Assembly: GCF_046630445.1 (NCBI RefSeq)
Contig: NC_092341.1
Coordinates: 291,318,501-291,382,500, forward strand
Origin: Rutidosis leptorrhynchoides
Lineage: Eukaryota > Streptophyta > Magnoliopsida > Asterales > Asteraceae
Reading direction: 5' to 3'
DNA: 64,000 bases
This document shows positions 1-12,263 of the stretch, piece by piece. The stretch's first letter is position 1. Each line of letters begins with the position of its first letter. Below the pieces are notes generated by a model. That model searched no databases and was not told the origin of the DNA. It saw only the letters and a list, made by a program, of their open reading frames with translations. A program made the position numbers and the translations under genes.

Positions 1-232
1 GATTACATACTTATCGTTTTATGATCTCGACACGTCACACTGCCACTATTGGAGTATAGACAAATCATATCTTATCATATCTATCCCAATAGACTTTGTC
101 AAACACTTTTCCTAAATTTCCTCCGTAAATTATGGAAATCTTTTTGCTATATACACGTATTCAAGGAGACGAATATATCATTCAGTATTCAACACCCATT
201 CGTATCAAAAACCCTAATTCCAAACACATAAT

Positions 233-637
233 ATGGATTTCTCATCTGATTCCTCAAGCTCTAATGGCAGCGTAACTGGAATGAACCAACCAATCAGTCA
301 TCACCTTTTCTGGATGAATTGGGGATGGGTTCGTAGTCTACTTAATCAATGGAGGAGTGAAGAAGGTAATCCCTTCCACCAACCGAATTCACCTCTTGGT
401 GAAGAACCTGAAGAACTTAACGGCGAACCCGTTCGGAACACTATTTTCACCATCATTTCCAGGACATCCAGTCACGAATATATAATATCAAAAATTCTAG
501 ATCTTATTCATCCACTTGTCCGAACCGTCAATCATCCCGGAATAATAGAAGAAGTCAATGAGCTTCGCGCTCGAGTGATGGCTCTGAAGAATATGGTGCG
601 AAACCTACGAACACCAGCAGCAGCACCAGCAGCATAA
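233..637 (+). CDS. Pre-gag ORF of the left retroelement (134 aa)
   Basis: ATG at 233. The N-terminus is Ser-rich, and the C-terminus has a heptad-like NELRARVMALKNMVRNL segment followed by an Ala/Pro tail. The additional ORF upstream of gag in Tek-A (22264-21375) has the same plan: a Ser-rich region, then a coiled coil containing LRARV, then a Pro/Ala tail. I therefore call it the same class of extra retroelement ORF. Function is unknown. The reading after the stop (about 640-770) is rich in ATCACC repeats and may be a frame-shifted continuation of the Pro/Thr-rich tail. It is not a recognised host gene. Confidence 0.45.
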   Translation: MDFSSDSSSSNGSVTGMNQPISHHLFWMNWGWVRSLLNQWRSEEGNPFHQPNSPLGEEPEELNGEPVRNTIFTIISRTSSHEYIISKILDLIHPLVRTVNHPGIIEEVNELRARVMALKNMVRNLRTPAAAPAA

Positions 638-1095
638 CCAGTACCACAAGTACCATCAACATCACCACCAACATCACCAGCTTCACCAACGATAACATCC
701 GCATTCCATGCCTCAACATCACACTCAGTACCTCGGATATCAACATCATACGCCCCATAGATACCAAGGAATATTAGTAATAATGAGTTAAGATGTATTG
801 ACTAATTCTTCCTGAAGAATTATTTATGTATACTTTATATATATGGTTTGGAACACTAATAAATCTTTTCGTACTAAGCTATTACGTGTGAATCTTAACT
901 AGTATGTACTACTTGGTTAATTTATATCACAATATGCTATGATGTACATCCTTCATTAATGGCTTAACAATCGTTAATCATTGATTCAGCACAATGAACT
1001 CTAATTCATAATAAACTAAGTGTATTATTCAAGTACATGTTTGATTTTACACTTTCATTTTCGACATACTCTAAGCTTTCTAGAAAACATTAATC

Positions 1096-1290
1096 ATGTC
1101 TTGTGAATTTCACAAGGATTTCACGAGCACCAACATCATATACCAAGGTATATCAATAACAATTAACAATGAAGCATTGATTCATAACTTCATTAGCGAA
1201 ATATTTCGCGACAATTATGAAATCTCTAAGGTTTTGGAGATTATTTATTCTCGTTTCACCGCAAATCAAATGAGTTTAATATTATATTAA
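1096..1290 (+). CDS. Small hypothetical ORF (64 aa) inside the retroelement interior
   Basis: ATG at 1096, stop at 1288-1290. I do not recognise it. The segment ISKVLEIIYSRF resembles ISKILDLIHPLV in the ORF at 233-637, so it may be a partial tandem duplicate of that region. It is short and AT-rich, and may be non-coding. Confidence 0.2.
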   Translation: MSCEFHKDFTSTNIIYQGISITINNEALIHNFISEIFRDNYEISKVLEIIYSRFTANQMSLILY

Positions 1291-1386
1291 CTCATTAAAA
1301 TCTATATTATATCTGAAGAATACATATATGAACGTATATCTTCATAAAGATTGTAATTCTTTTGTACAAACTGTTAATTGTGAAAA

Positions 1387-1403
1387 TATTTTAACGGGTA
1401 GGT
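1387..1403 (+). other. Second polypurine-tract-like motif inside the element
   Basis: TTTTAACGGGTAGGTAAT repeats the motif found just before LTR X1 at 3741-3756. No LTR start follows it: the next bases do not resemble the TGTGACGACCC terminus. Possibly a relic of internal rearrangement. Confidence 0.3.
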
Positions 1404-1879
1404 AATACCCGAGAAATATTTATATCTCACATTAATATGTTACATTGTACATCCTCCAAATTCTGATTCAATAATCAGTAACTATACCACTTACATCTAC
1501 AGATATATGTAGATGTTCACCAAAGAACAACCATTTTTCATACAAATTCAATTACATATTCTGATCTTGACATATCAGAACTTAAGTAAAGCTTTAGCAA
1601 GTGTTATCTTCCTAAAGATCACTACATTCATGAATTATATTCATTCGTATTCTGTGATGAATTATCACATCAAACCACCGAAATTACCATTCCTTACTTT
1701 TGAAAATCACAACATTTCTTCGTCAACCGTTAGATCCATTGATGGATGCATCTCACGCTTAAACACTTCAAATTTAAAATTCTTGAAAACATCCTTTGAA
1801 TCTTGACGATCACAATCAGCGTTTAACCATCTAAAAATGAAATTTCTTAAAACCATATCGGATTGATAACCATTGATTC

Positions 1880-2126
1880 AAATATGGCTGCATTAAATGC
1901 AGAGGAAACAGAAAAATTGTAGATGGTCTTAAGGACCAACAGTTTGATAATAAAGAATGGTACGTTGGAAAAGCTCAAAAGAAAATTTGGAACTGAAAAA
2001 TGGATTGAGCTAACCATGGAGGAGACCAAGGACAAATACAAGGACCAAACCCTATATTCAAAGAATCCAGGTAATTCTGGATCCGATGAAATCTTTAGAG
2101 AATATCTTGCTCCGAAGTTATGTTAA
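1880..2126 (+). pseudogene. Poly(A)-binding-protein (PABP) gene fragment captured in a retroelement
   Basis: The + strand encodes FDNKEWYVGKAQKK (about 1939-1980), the conserved end of PABP RRM3. After a frame change follow KDKYKDQTLYSKN and SDEIFREYLAP, matching the PABP linker and the start of RRM4. At least one frameshift and stops interrupt it. No intron is visible within the roughly 245 bp. Known cytoplasmic PABPs bind mRNA poly(A) tails through four RRMs, and only the RRM3/RRM4 junction survives here. It lies between retroelement sequences, so capture of a host transcript is the likely origin. Confidence 0.7.
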
Positions 2127-3399
2127 AAGCTTGCGGAAAATTTTTCTTCATCAACTTTCGAACTTAGAAATTCCAAAATGTCGTTATAAATATCCTCTAT
2201 ATTTTTGAAGATATTTTCATAACGATTTTTGTCCGCAATTAATTATCTCTTTGCGATATCTTTAATACATCATAAAGGAAAATGTTTTAGTTTCTATATT
2301 CTGTAAAATTCAAGTTTAAATTATAAATGTTTTGAAGAAGTGTTGGGAATTGAAGCATGGGTTAGTATAATATAATGACGTCAGGCCAACGTGATTATAT
2401 TACAGTAAGTCATGCTAAAATTTTAATGGAAGATGATGATTCATAGACTTTATAAATCATCATTCGCCATGTTACATGACTCTTACATTCTATTTAACCT
2501 CTAAACATATCAATAAAATATTTTTCTTGATAATTCGGTCTTTTCCGGATATTCTGGAAATTTGACAAATCAAATCATGATATTATATTCATTTCTACTT
2601 AGAACATTATGATCATTCGAAACTTCATACCTACAAATTCTGGACCATTACTCGCTTTACTTAGAGTCGATAGGAGAATAAAAAGGCAAAGAGCTCCGAC
2701 ATATAAGGGAAAATATAAAGCCTGATAACAACACGGAAATTACAAACTGTGTATATCAATGCGTATAGCAACATAAAGACACGGGAGAATTAAAAACACT
2801 ATAACCCCAAGAGCATAGTAGAAGTAAACAGATTCCTCTGGTGGTAAAAGAAAAAGAAGAATGACTGCATATATGGTCAATATAATAATAAGTATCAATA
2901 CGGGATTTAGCATATTAACAAATCTTTTGGAAGTATGAATTGAGGAAGAAAGTATAGAAGTGGTGAAGATAATGAAACGGAAGAAGCTAATTTATAGCAA
3001 AATTCCAAACACAACAATCGAGGCAATTCACCGTATTTAATCAAAGAAATCTCAAAATTCCTTAATTGCCGGAGAATCAAATCTTATAGATTACGAAGAT
3101 TTCTTTAAATCCCTTGAATTCCGGAAATCAACTTTAACTATGTCAAAAGTTAAGGCTAACATTTAATTTCCTCATCTCACTCTTTTATGATAGCTTCGTT
3201 TATACGCTTCCTATAATCGAATCATTTTATCCATATTAATCAATAGTGATAAAACTTTATTTTTCAACTTATATTCATCATTACAATATTCTTGTTGTAA
3301 ACAACGACGATCTCTATCAAATTTCATGATTGCGATTTTAACGAACTCCTATCTATTTGTCTGCCCTAATATTGCGGCATAAACACTCAAAGTTTTAAA
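2127..3399. other. Retroelement interior with no recognisable coding content
   Basis: AT-rich, no ORF of useful length on either strand and no recognisable pol motifs. By position it should hold pol if the element were full length. Nothing further can be supported. Confidence 0.5.
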
Positions 3400-3709
3400 T
3401 GAGCTCAATACTATTCATAACACATTTCATGTGTTCAGTTTACTGAAATGCTTGTATAGCACCATCATTCCTTTTGAGGATAACCTAGTCAAATGACACT
3501 CTTGTTAATCCTTTAGATAACCTCTGCATTAATAATAAAATGCACTTCATTGAAGAACCTGTAGAATTTATGGTTCGTATGATTTAAACTCTTGAAACAA
3601 AACAATATTCTATTCGTTGGAATTCACGCAAGGCCCCGAATATACCTGGGAACGTGAAGACCAAATAAAACGTAAATATCCTCGTCTATATACGAACAAC
3701 GCCGATTGA
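3400..3709 (+). pseudogene. Decayed pol C-terminus (chromodomain-like tail)
   Basis: The reading GPEYTWEREDQIKRKYPRL (about 3634-3690) ends in TGA at 3707-3709. It is the counterpart of [20 protein letters not shown] at the end of Tek-A pol. Upstream are IEEPVEF and remnants of the [13 protein letters not shown] region, with stops and frame changes. In chromoviruses this tail follows the integrase core and is thought to guide integration. Strongly degenerate, and the strand is opposite to Tek-A. Confidence 0.75.
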
Positions 3710-3738
3710 TGGTAACAACCAAATTTCGGGACAAAATT

Positions 3739-3756
3739 TTTTTAACGGGTAGGTAC
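3739..3756 (+). other. Polypurine tract next to LTR X1
   Basis: TTTTAACGGGTAGGTAC lies directly before the LTR start at 3757. In LTR elements this tract primes plus-strand DNA synthesis. It corresponds to TAACAGGTGGGTAA in Tek-A and Tek-B. Confidence 0.6.
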
Positions 3757-5192
3757 TATAACAACCCGGAAATTTCCGACTAAATTTAAACCTAATTCTT
3801 ATATGATTTCATTTAACCTCGACTAATTTCGACGATTCACGAACCATTATTTGTAAATAATTATGTATTGATATTAAATTATTATCTTAATATTATTATT
3901 ATCACTCATCATTATCAATTACAAGTATTAATATTACAACTATTACTAATGTTATTATTATTAATAATTATTATTCATACTTAACATGAAAATTAATATA
4001 ATGAAATATCATTATTATTAATACCAATATTATTATTATTACAATCTTTTATTATTATCATTAATAATATTATTATTATCATTTTATTATTATCATTATT
4101 ATTATTTCTATTATTATTATCATTAATGTAATTACTAATATTAGTATAAATATTAATATTAGTATCATCACTATTACAAAAATTATTACAATTACTATTA
4201 ATATCATTAGTATATTAATACAATTTATTATTATTAATTTTATTAATATTAAAAGTATTATTATTAACATATTTATATTTATTAATTATTAATGTTAATT
4301 AAATCAGAAAAATACAAAAATTGGTTAGTTATCACTAACTGCTTTTGAAATTTTTTTCTAATGTGATCTGCATTATTTGATCTAAATGTGCCTTTTAAAT
4401 TTGTTTAAGTAATCGTGATCTGCATATCTACTTTTTATATATATTTTTATTAAATCGTGATAAATTTTTTTTATATTCCTGCCTGCCATCGACGACTTCA
4501 AAGTAATTTAGCAATTTATATTGCTGTATCAATCAGTCACAAGCACGTTGTATATATTTTGATAATTGTTGAAGAAAATGGAATCAGTTTATTTATTTAA
4601 TTTTTTTTTAAACATCGTGTAGCTCTGTTCTTACTTCATTTTAACAAAAGCTCGATTTTTAATGAATTCTCAAAAACTAAAAATGTAGTTGTGTTAGAAA
4701 TCTCCTACTTAAACTATCTGCAAAATCCCAAGCTCCAATTCTTCCTAACGAGTCTTAATTTTCGAGTCAAAGTTTAATTTTAAAAAAAGTCAAACGACTG
4801 TTCTTAACAAAATCCGAGTTCGTTTTGATGTTTTAAATCCAATTGATGATTGGGAACGTTTCTAAAAGTGATTTACAACGTACTTCATGTTATAATCTTG
4901 GTCTAAACCGACCTTAATTTCAAAATCAATAGTGAGTTCATAATTTTTATTTTTTATTCGATACAGTAGATTTGATTTATTTATTTTCTTTTATTTCATT
5001 TTCAATTAATTTAAATACTTGATATAGATCGATTTTATATATTTTTTTAATCCTAAAACTAATTAAGTAACAAATGTAAGGTTTGGTTTGATCTCTGCTC
5101 ATTTAAAATTTAAAGAAGAAGAAGATGAACACGATTTATAATATATATTGAATTAAATCCTATATTAAATCAGAAAAGTATCAACAGCAAAA

Positions 5193-5239
5193 TGGTTTAG
5201 AGTGTTAGCGGTTTAACGAGAGGTCTCTGGTTCGAGTCC
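5193..5239 (+). other. tRNA-like module with A and B boxes in LTR X1
   Basis: TGGTTTAGAGTG (5193-5204) resembles a pol III A box. GGTTCGAGTCC (5229-5239) matches the pol III B box consensus GGTTCGANNCC, 36 bp downstream. It is followed within 50 bp by a long (ATT)n tract, as in tRNA-derived SINEs. The homologous module in X3 is at 43463-43508. It is not a functional tRNA gene: no complete cloverleaf could be read. Confidence 0.4.
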
Positions 5240-5283
5240 CGGCCATGGCATTATTTTCATTGGAGCCTTTTTTGAGGTAGTTT

Positions 5284-5391
<108 letters not shown>

Positions 5392-6082
5392 GATAACTGG
5401 TAACACTCCTAATATTTACAAGTATCATTGTCATTAATCAAATTAAGAGTATTATCATTATTATTATTTCTAATATACAAGTATTAATGAACATGTAATT
5501 ATTATTATTATGTTTAGGATTATTATTATTATCGAAATAACACAAACTATTATTGTTATTTTCATTAATATAAGTATCATTTTTATAATTATTAGTATCA
5601 CTATTATTATTACTAACATATGTATCATTATTAACAAAATCATGATTATTATTAGTATTATTATTAATAAAGTTATTATTATTATTATTAGTAAAATCAT
5701 TTTTATCAAAATTACCATCTTTATTGAAATTATTATTATTACTATCATTGTTATCATTCTTATTATTAAAAATATTAAAATTATCATTTGTATTAAATTA
5801 TCACTTTTAATAAGATTACCCTTATTTTTTTTAACTATCATTATTAATATCGTTAATAGAATCATTAATATTATTATTATTATTAATATTAATATTATCA
5901 TTACTATCATTTTTACCATTACTAATATTATTTAGTATTATTATAATTACTATTTTAAATAAACAAATTATACATATATAACAATATATGTAATACATAT
6001 AACACAACAAAATTAATATTTTTATATATAAAATAAAAATATATGAAACATATGTTATTAAAAAAAAAGATATAACTAATGA

Positions 6083-6258
<176 letters not shown>

Positions 6259-8960
6259 AAATTTGTTCAATTTCGATTATATGTTTTAATATATATAAAA
6301 CTGATATAGGTTCGTGAATCCGATGACAACTCCGCACTTGTTCAAGTGCCATCATATGCGTAATTACTACGAAATACGAAATACAGTATCGTGAGTTTTC
6401 ATAGCTCCCTTTTTATATATATTTTTGGGCTGAGAATACATGCGCAACTTTTATAACTGTTTTACACGTTAGACACATGTACTCAAAATTTTATGCTATA
6501 TACATGCTTTGTCATGCTAAATCCCTGCCATAATATCGTTAATTGCTGAGGTATAAGATGCAAGCTTAGTTATTGTGAGTAGCGCTACTGAGAGTGACGT
6601 CTCTAGTCAGTTGATCGTTGGTCTTTGACTACATAATAATGATTCAACGACACGAATAACACGTGTCACGGGGTAACTTTTGTTTAGTCGCGATATTACA
6701 AACTCAGCATTACTTTTAGATTGGTATTTCTATATCAATCAACACTTTATATTAATATTTCTATATCAACTTTATTAAATCTTGTGGTCTAACACTATTA
6801 TTGAAATCATTATTTGATAAACCTATGAACTCACCAACCTTTTGATTGACACTCTTTAGCATGTTTATTCTCAGGTTCTACATAATGCTTCCGCTGTGTA
6901 TTTGCTAATTGAAAGCAACATTTCAACAAGTCATTTCATGGATAATTTGAAAGACTTACAATTGCTAAATTGATGATGATTGCTTGCTATGCTTGGAGTT
7001 TTTATTACATATCATATCAATTAAAGACATTTAATGCGTTGTTCATTATATATAATGTAACCTATTTATCTTCTGCTGCAAAACTCAATATAATGTCTCA
7101 TATAGAGTCGTTCTCATTTATACAACTGTGATTTGATGTAATTAGTCACAAATACCTCAGGCCCTATTTGGGAGTGTGACACGACCTGTCCCAATCCATA
7201 AGGACGAATACAATAACATATGGATACATTGCGAGGTATTTGACCTCTATATGATACATTTTACAAACATTGCATTCGTTTATAAAAGACAACTTTTATT
7301 ACATCGAAAGATGACAGGCATGCATACCATTTCATAATATCCAATCTATAAATGACCTAATCTGTCATTTACTTAACAATAATCTTTATCGAACTCAACA
7401 ACTTGAATGCAACGTCTTTTGAAATATGCCATGAAAGACACCAAGTAATATCTTTAAAATGAGCAAATGCACATCGGAAGATTTCTTTCAAACCTGGGAA
7501 TAAACATGCTTTCAAGTGTCAACCAAAAGGTTGGTGAGTTCATTAGTTTATCGTAATCAATCATTTCCATAATTTTAATAGACCACAAGATTTCATTTAT
7601 TCAATAATCATACACTCGCAAGTGTTTAAAATTCATTCGTATTGATTGAACACCTGGTAACCGACCTTAACAAAATGCATCTAGAATATCCCCATATATA
7701 ATCATCGAAGTACTAAAGCAGTTTAAATTCTCTGACTGGGGCGTGTCACAGCCCATAGATCTATCTTTAGGATTCGCGTCAATTGGTGGCAGTTATAATA
7801 AACACCAATTCTTAGGTTACCAAGTTTAACAAGGGCGATATCCGGTATAACAATTCAAACATAGAATGTAGTTTCGATTACTTGTGTTTATTTCGTGAAA
7901 CATTTATAAAAGCAGCGCATGTATTCTCAGTCCCAAAAATATATATTGCACAAGCATTTAAAAAGGGAGCAAATGAAACTCACTTATTGTATTTCGTAGT
8001 AAAAATACATATGACTTCATTGGACAAGTGCAAGGTTGGCCTCGGATTCACGAACCTATATTAATTATATATATTTATATGTCGATCAATATCTGTCTAA
8101 CAATTTAGGTCAAGTCATAGTGTACCACAATCCTAATGCTCGAGACTAAATATGTAAAAGTCAATAAAAGTCAACTTGACCCAAAATGATTTCCAAAATC
8201 CATACATGATTATCATATAACTTAAATATCATCGTTTTATATATATCTAATATTTTTAACAGATTTTATGAAGTAAATAATAAAAGTCATTTTGTTAATA
8301 AAAATTTATATTTAAAATTTATATATGATAAAAATATACTTTTATATATCTTAAGTAATAAAATTTATAAAGTTCATTTAATATCATAAAATATAATGAT
8401 AGGTATTATTAATGTAATTATATTACACATAGCAAGATATGTTTGTATCCCATATTTATTTGATAAAATAATATCTATAATAATAATAGTAAGTAAAAGT
8501 TGTATTATTTTGTAATAATAATTATTATTATTCTACTAATAATAATAACAATATTTTTATTTACGAAAAATGGTATTATGATAAAATGATAATTCTTATT
8601 AAAAATGAAATTTTATATTAACAATGATATTCCTATTAAGAATAATAATTTTTGTAAAAATGATAGTTTTGATATTAATAATACTTTTAATAATAATAGT
8701 GATAAAAATAATGAAAAACGATAATTTTATCTAAATTAATATCTTACGATATTTTAAATTTCATCATGATACTCATACTCATTATTTCCTAATCGATTCA
8801 TTTAATAGCTTTTAATCTTCTTTTATATCGCGTTCATATTAATGATAATAATAGTAATCATAATAATTAGGTGTTACTAATATTAGTTTTAATTTTAATA
8901 ATACTAATAATAATAAATATTATGATAATATTAATGATAATACTAATAACTATTTTATTG

Positions 8961-8962
<2 letters not shown>

Positions 8963-9007
<45 letters not shown>

Positions 9008-9085
9008 AATTATAACTTTAATGATAATAACGATAGTAATAATAAAAATAACAATTTTTAATGATAATACCTTTTATTGATAATG

Positions 9086-9126
<41 letters not shown>
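8963..9126 (-). repeat. (TAA)n microsatellites in LTR X2
   Basis: Two TAA/AAT runs (about 8963-9005 and 9083-9126) separated by AT-rich sequence. They are the opposite-strand equivalent of the ATT tracts in X1 and X3. A further run lies at about 9682-9728. Confidence 0.85.
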
Positions 9127-9679
9127 TAGATAAAAACTATAACAACGATAATAACGATGATAATAATAATCATTTTTAATAATAATGCAAAAATTCAATT
9201 GACTATAACTTCTAATCCGTTCATCGAAACTATTCGATATCTAAATGAAAAGTTCTTAATTTTTCGCTAGCTTTCCAACGACATGCATATCTTATACCTT
9301 ATCTCAACCGCATATATAACTAATTCAGGATTCAACATAACCTATGTAACGGCAATATCAAAAGTACAAGCATGCATAATCCTATATACTCGAGCACTAG
9401 TCAGGGATACACTAATAATATATAAAAGTTAAGTTATGAGTGCTCACGTATCAATATTGAGATTCAATATTGCAGGAAAGTACGTAGACGCAACGGAGAC
9501 GATAAACACTCGGTTGACCTCACGAGCTATACCCCTGATCCATACCCATAACCTCCATAGCTATAACCCATAATTTCCTTAGCTCTATCCCGCTCATAAA
9601 AACCCGTTTTGAAATAGCTCGCTCATTAACTCGTCGTAGTATTTTATGTAAAATACTAATAATAATAAGATTTTATAAC

Positions 9680-9731
<52 letters not shown>

Positions 9732-9789
9732 TTAATATAAATAATACGAAGCATGATATATGTGTGTGTGCAGAGGTGAATTCGATCGA

Positions 9790-9866
9790 GTTTTATAGAC
9801 CTGTTTGGTGGACCTCAGCTCCGCGATTGCGAAGAGACAAAGGCCAAAAGCTCCGCGATTGTGGAG
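9790..9866 (-). promoter_or_regulatory. Paired near-palindrome (32-bp pitch) plus TATA box in LTR X2
   Basis: On the - strand, two copies built on CTCCGC-AATC-GCGGAG (9851-9866 and 9819-9834) start exactly 32 bp apart. CTGAGGTCCA follows, then TATAAAAC (9797-9790). The proximal core centre is about 30 bp from the TATA box. The arrangement and spacing are the same as in the Athila LTR, while the palindrome arms differ. The surrounding sequence (9740-10269) is also alignable to the Athila LTR, so this is a homologous module, probably the core promoter of this LTR. Confidence 0.6.
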
Positions 9867-11571
9867 GTACTGTTTCCAGCTCACACTTCAATCATTTGAG
9901 GCTGCCGACGGTTTATATAGATATTTAATATATAATATAATTAATTTATATAATTAATTATATATTATATTATATTTACGTGCATAGTTAACCTGTAATT
10001 TTAGTTCCAAAGACTCGTACGTTGTCACATGACTATAGTCTCGATTTCGGTTTCTCGAACGCATTCTCGTACGCTTAGAAAACTAATATATTATGTTTCG
10101 TGTAGTGTACCTTTATACATAACAAGACTCAAATCAATGAAAAACAATCCCACTCAAAGTGTAACTTATTCATTTGAGTGTTTTGGTCATTTGCTTTTTT
10201 AAATCGTCATCCCAATATATATACATATATATAAAATAGTATTTTTTTAAATCAAAACGTTTATATGTTTGATGTGTGCGAGGTGATGTACGAAATAGTT
10301 ATATTTTTACTACGAAATACTATTAAATACGATACAATTTTACACAAGATATCTATTTATTTATAGAGTGGATATACCTAAACCTTGCTACAACACTTAT
10401 AGGCAGTGTACCTAATCGTACAGTAGTGTAGTTTTTAGTAAGTCCGGTTCATTCCACAGGGATCTTTTAAACAAGCTTAACGCTATATATTTAAAAACTA
10501 TATTTGTAAAAATACAAAAATATATATAAGTAGTATTATTATTATAAAAGGGGGTTTTTACCGTTTAATGACCGGTTTGTCAATTTTAAAACTTAAGTCG
10601 CAGTTAAAACCTAATGTAAAATATTAAAAATAAATATAACTTAATTTAAAACGTAAAGTAAATAACAATAATGAAATTGCGATAAATAAAAATGCGATAA
10701 AATAAAATTGCGATAATTAAAAAGTACGATAATTAAAAGTGCAATTAAATATGCAAATAAAAGAATTAGGCTTATTTAAACTTCCGTAATCATGATGTTC
10801 GACGTGTTGATTTTAGTTTATTTTCATGGGTTAATTGTCCTTTGTTCTGGATTATTCAATATGTCTGTTTGGTTTTTGTCCATAACAGTCCATCGGTCAT
10901 AAATTTAAAGTGCGAGTGTGTCCTCGTCAAATTATCCTTATATCCGAAGTCAAATATTCCAACTAATTGGGGACTTAAACTGTAATAAGGTCTTAATACT
11001 TTGTTTAATAATTACACCAGGATATCGACTGCGTGTAACCCAAGGTTTTAATACTTTGTTAACAATTACGCCAAGTGTCCTTGTACATAATTCACCCCTG
11101 TTTTAATAAGTCTATTAACTATTAATCCATTCCCGTGTCCGATTAAATGAATGATTATTCGTACATATAAATATCCCGCCCATCGTGTCCGATCGAGTGT
11201 ATATGGTTATTTATAAGTACGTCCAATTGTAAATCTTTATATTAAATTAACAAATTATCATTTAATTAAACAAATATAAAGCCCATTAATAGCCCATAGT
11301 CTAATTTCCACAAGTGTCGTTCTTTTGTCCAAACCCCAATTATGGTCCAAAGTCCAATTACCCAATTTTAATATTTAGCCCAACATCACGATTACTTCGG
11401 CATTAAATAAGCATAATAATAACTTAGCTACGAGACATTAATTTAAAAATAACATTAACCATAACTTACAGTGAAAAAATAGCGTAGCGTTACACGGACA
11501 GAATTTTGACTTACACCCTTACAACATTCGCTAACATACCCTTATTATTAAAATTTAAAATTAAAATTAAA

Positions 11572-11576
<5 letters not shown>

Positions 11577-11648
<72 letters not shown>
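11577..11648. repeat. (TA)n microsatellite in the Athila 3' LTR
   Basis: About 70 bp of TA, longer than the matching tract in the 5' LTR (38414-38448). Confidence 0.95.
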
Positions 11649-11649
<1 letters not shown>

Positions 11650-11737
11650 GAGTGATAGATAGAGAGATGATGGTTATATTGTGTTAAAACTGAGCCAAAA
11701 CACGCGAATTTATAGCATGTGGCCTGGATTTTAGGGC

Positions 11738-11783
11738 CATGCGATCGCATGAAAAATAAGCCTACAGGCCATGCGATCGCATG
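11738..11783 (-). promoter_or_regulatory. Paired CATGCGATCGCATG palindromes, Athila 3' LTR
   Basis: Perfect 14-bp palindromes at 11738-11751 and 11770-11783, starts 32 bp apart, with an 18-bp spacer. On the - strand a TATAAATT box follows about 23 bp downstream, as in the 5' LTR. Confidence 0.75.
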
Positions 11784-12245
11784 GAGGTAGGTATCTGCTC
11801 ACACTCCTTTGTTTTCTTGTTTGCCGACGTTTATAATATATAATATAATATATATATATAATTATTTAAATATTATATTATATTCTTGTGCATAGTTAAC
11901 TCAAAATTTTTAGTCCGTTGCGTCGAGCGTTGAGAGTTGACTTTGGTCCCGGTTCCGGATTTTCGAACATCCTTGCGTACAATTTAATATCTTGTACTTT
12001 GCGTTTCGCGTCTTGTACTCTTGTAATTTTGAGACGTTTCTCACCAATAATTTGAACCACTTTGATTGTATTTTGTACTTTTGAGCTTTTTGATCGTTTG
12101 CGTCTTCAATTTGTCGAATCTGTCTTTTGTCTTCACATTTTATTATTTAAATGCATATTACTTGTAAATAGAACAATTTCAACTAAAAGCTTGTTTTTCT
12201 TGAGGGATAATGCTATTAAATATATGTTCATTTTTAGCATTATCA

Positions 12246-12263
12246 AATATTCTCACACTTGAG
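12246..12263 (-). other. Athila polypurine tract
   Basis: CTCAAGTGTGAGAATATT on the - strand abuts the 3' LTR at 12245. It is only moderately purine-rich, but occupies the expected place next to the LTR. Confidence 0.55.

Larger units (their letters stand above)
10270..12245 (-). repeat. Athila 3' LTR (1976 bp)
   Basis: Nearly identical to 37057-39049. Differences by eye are roughly 2-3 per 100 bp in the stretches compared, mostly transitions plus (TA)n length. It contains the paired palindromes (11738-11783) and a (TA)n tract (11577-11648). Confidence 0.92.

Noticed and set aside
5193..5239. Functional tRNA gene
   Set aside because: Only A and B boxes are readable; no full cloverleaf or acceptor stem could be formed by eye.
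7882..8064. 60-aa ORF (also seen inverted at 54298-54483)
   Set aside because: Part of the LTR X family sequence, not conserved in frame beyond the LTR copies.
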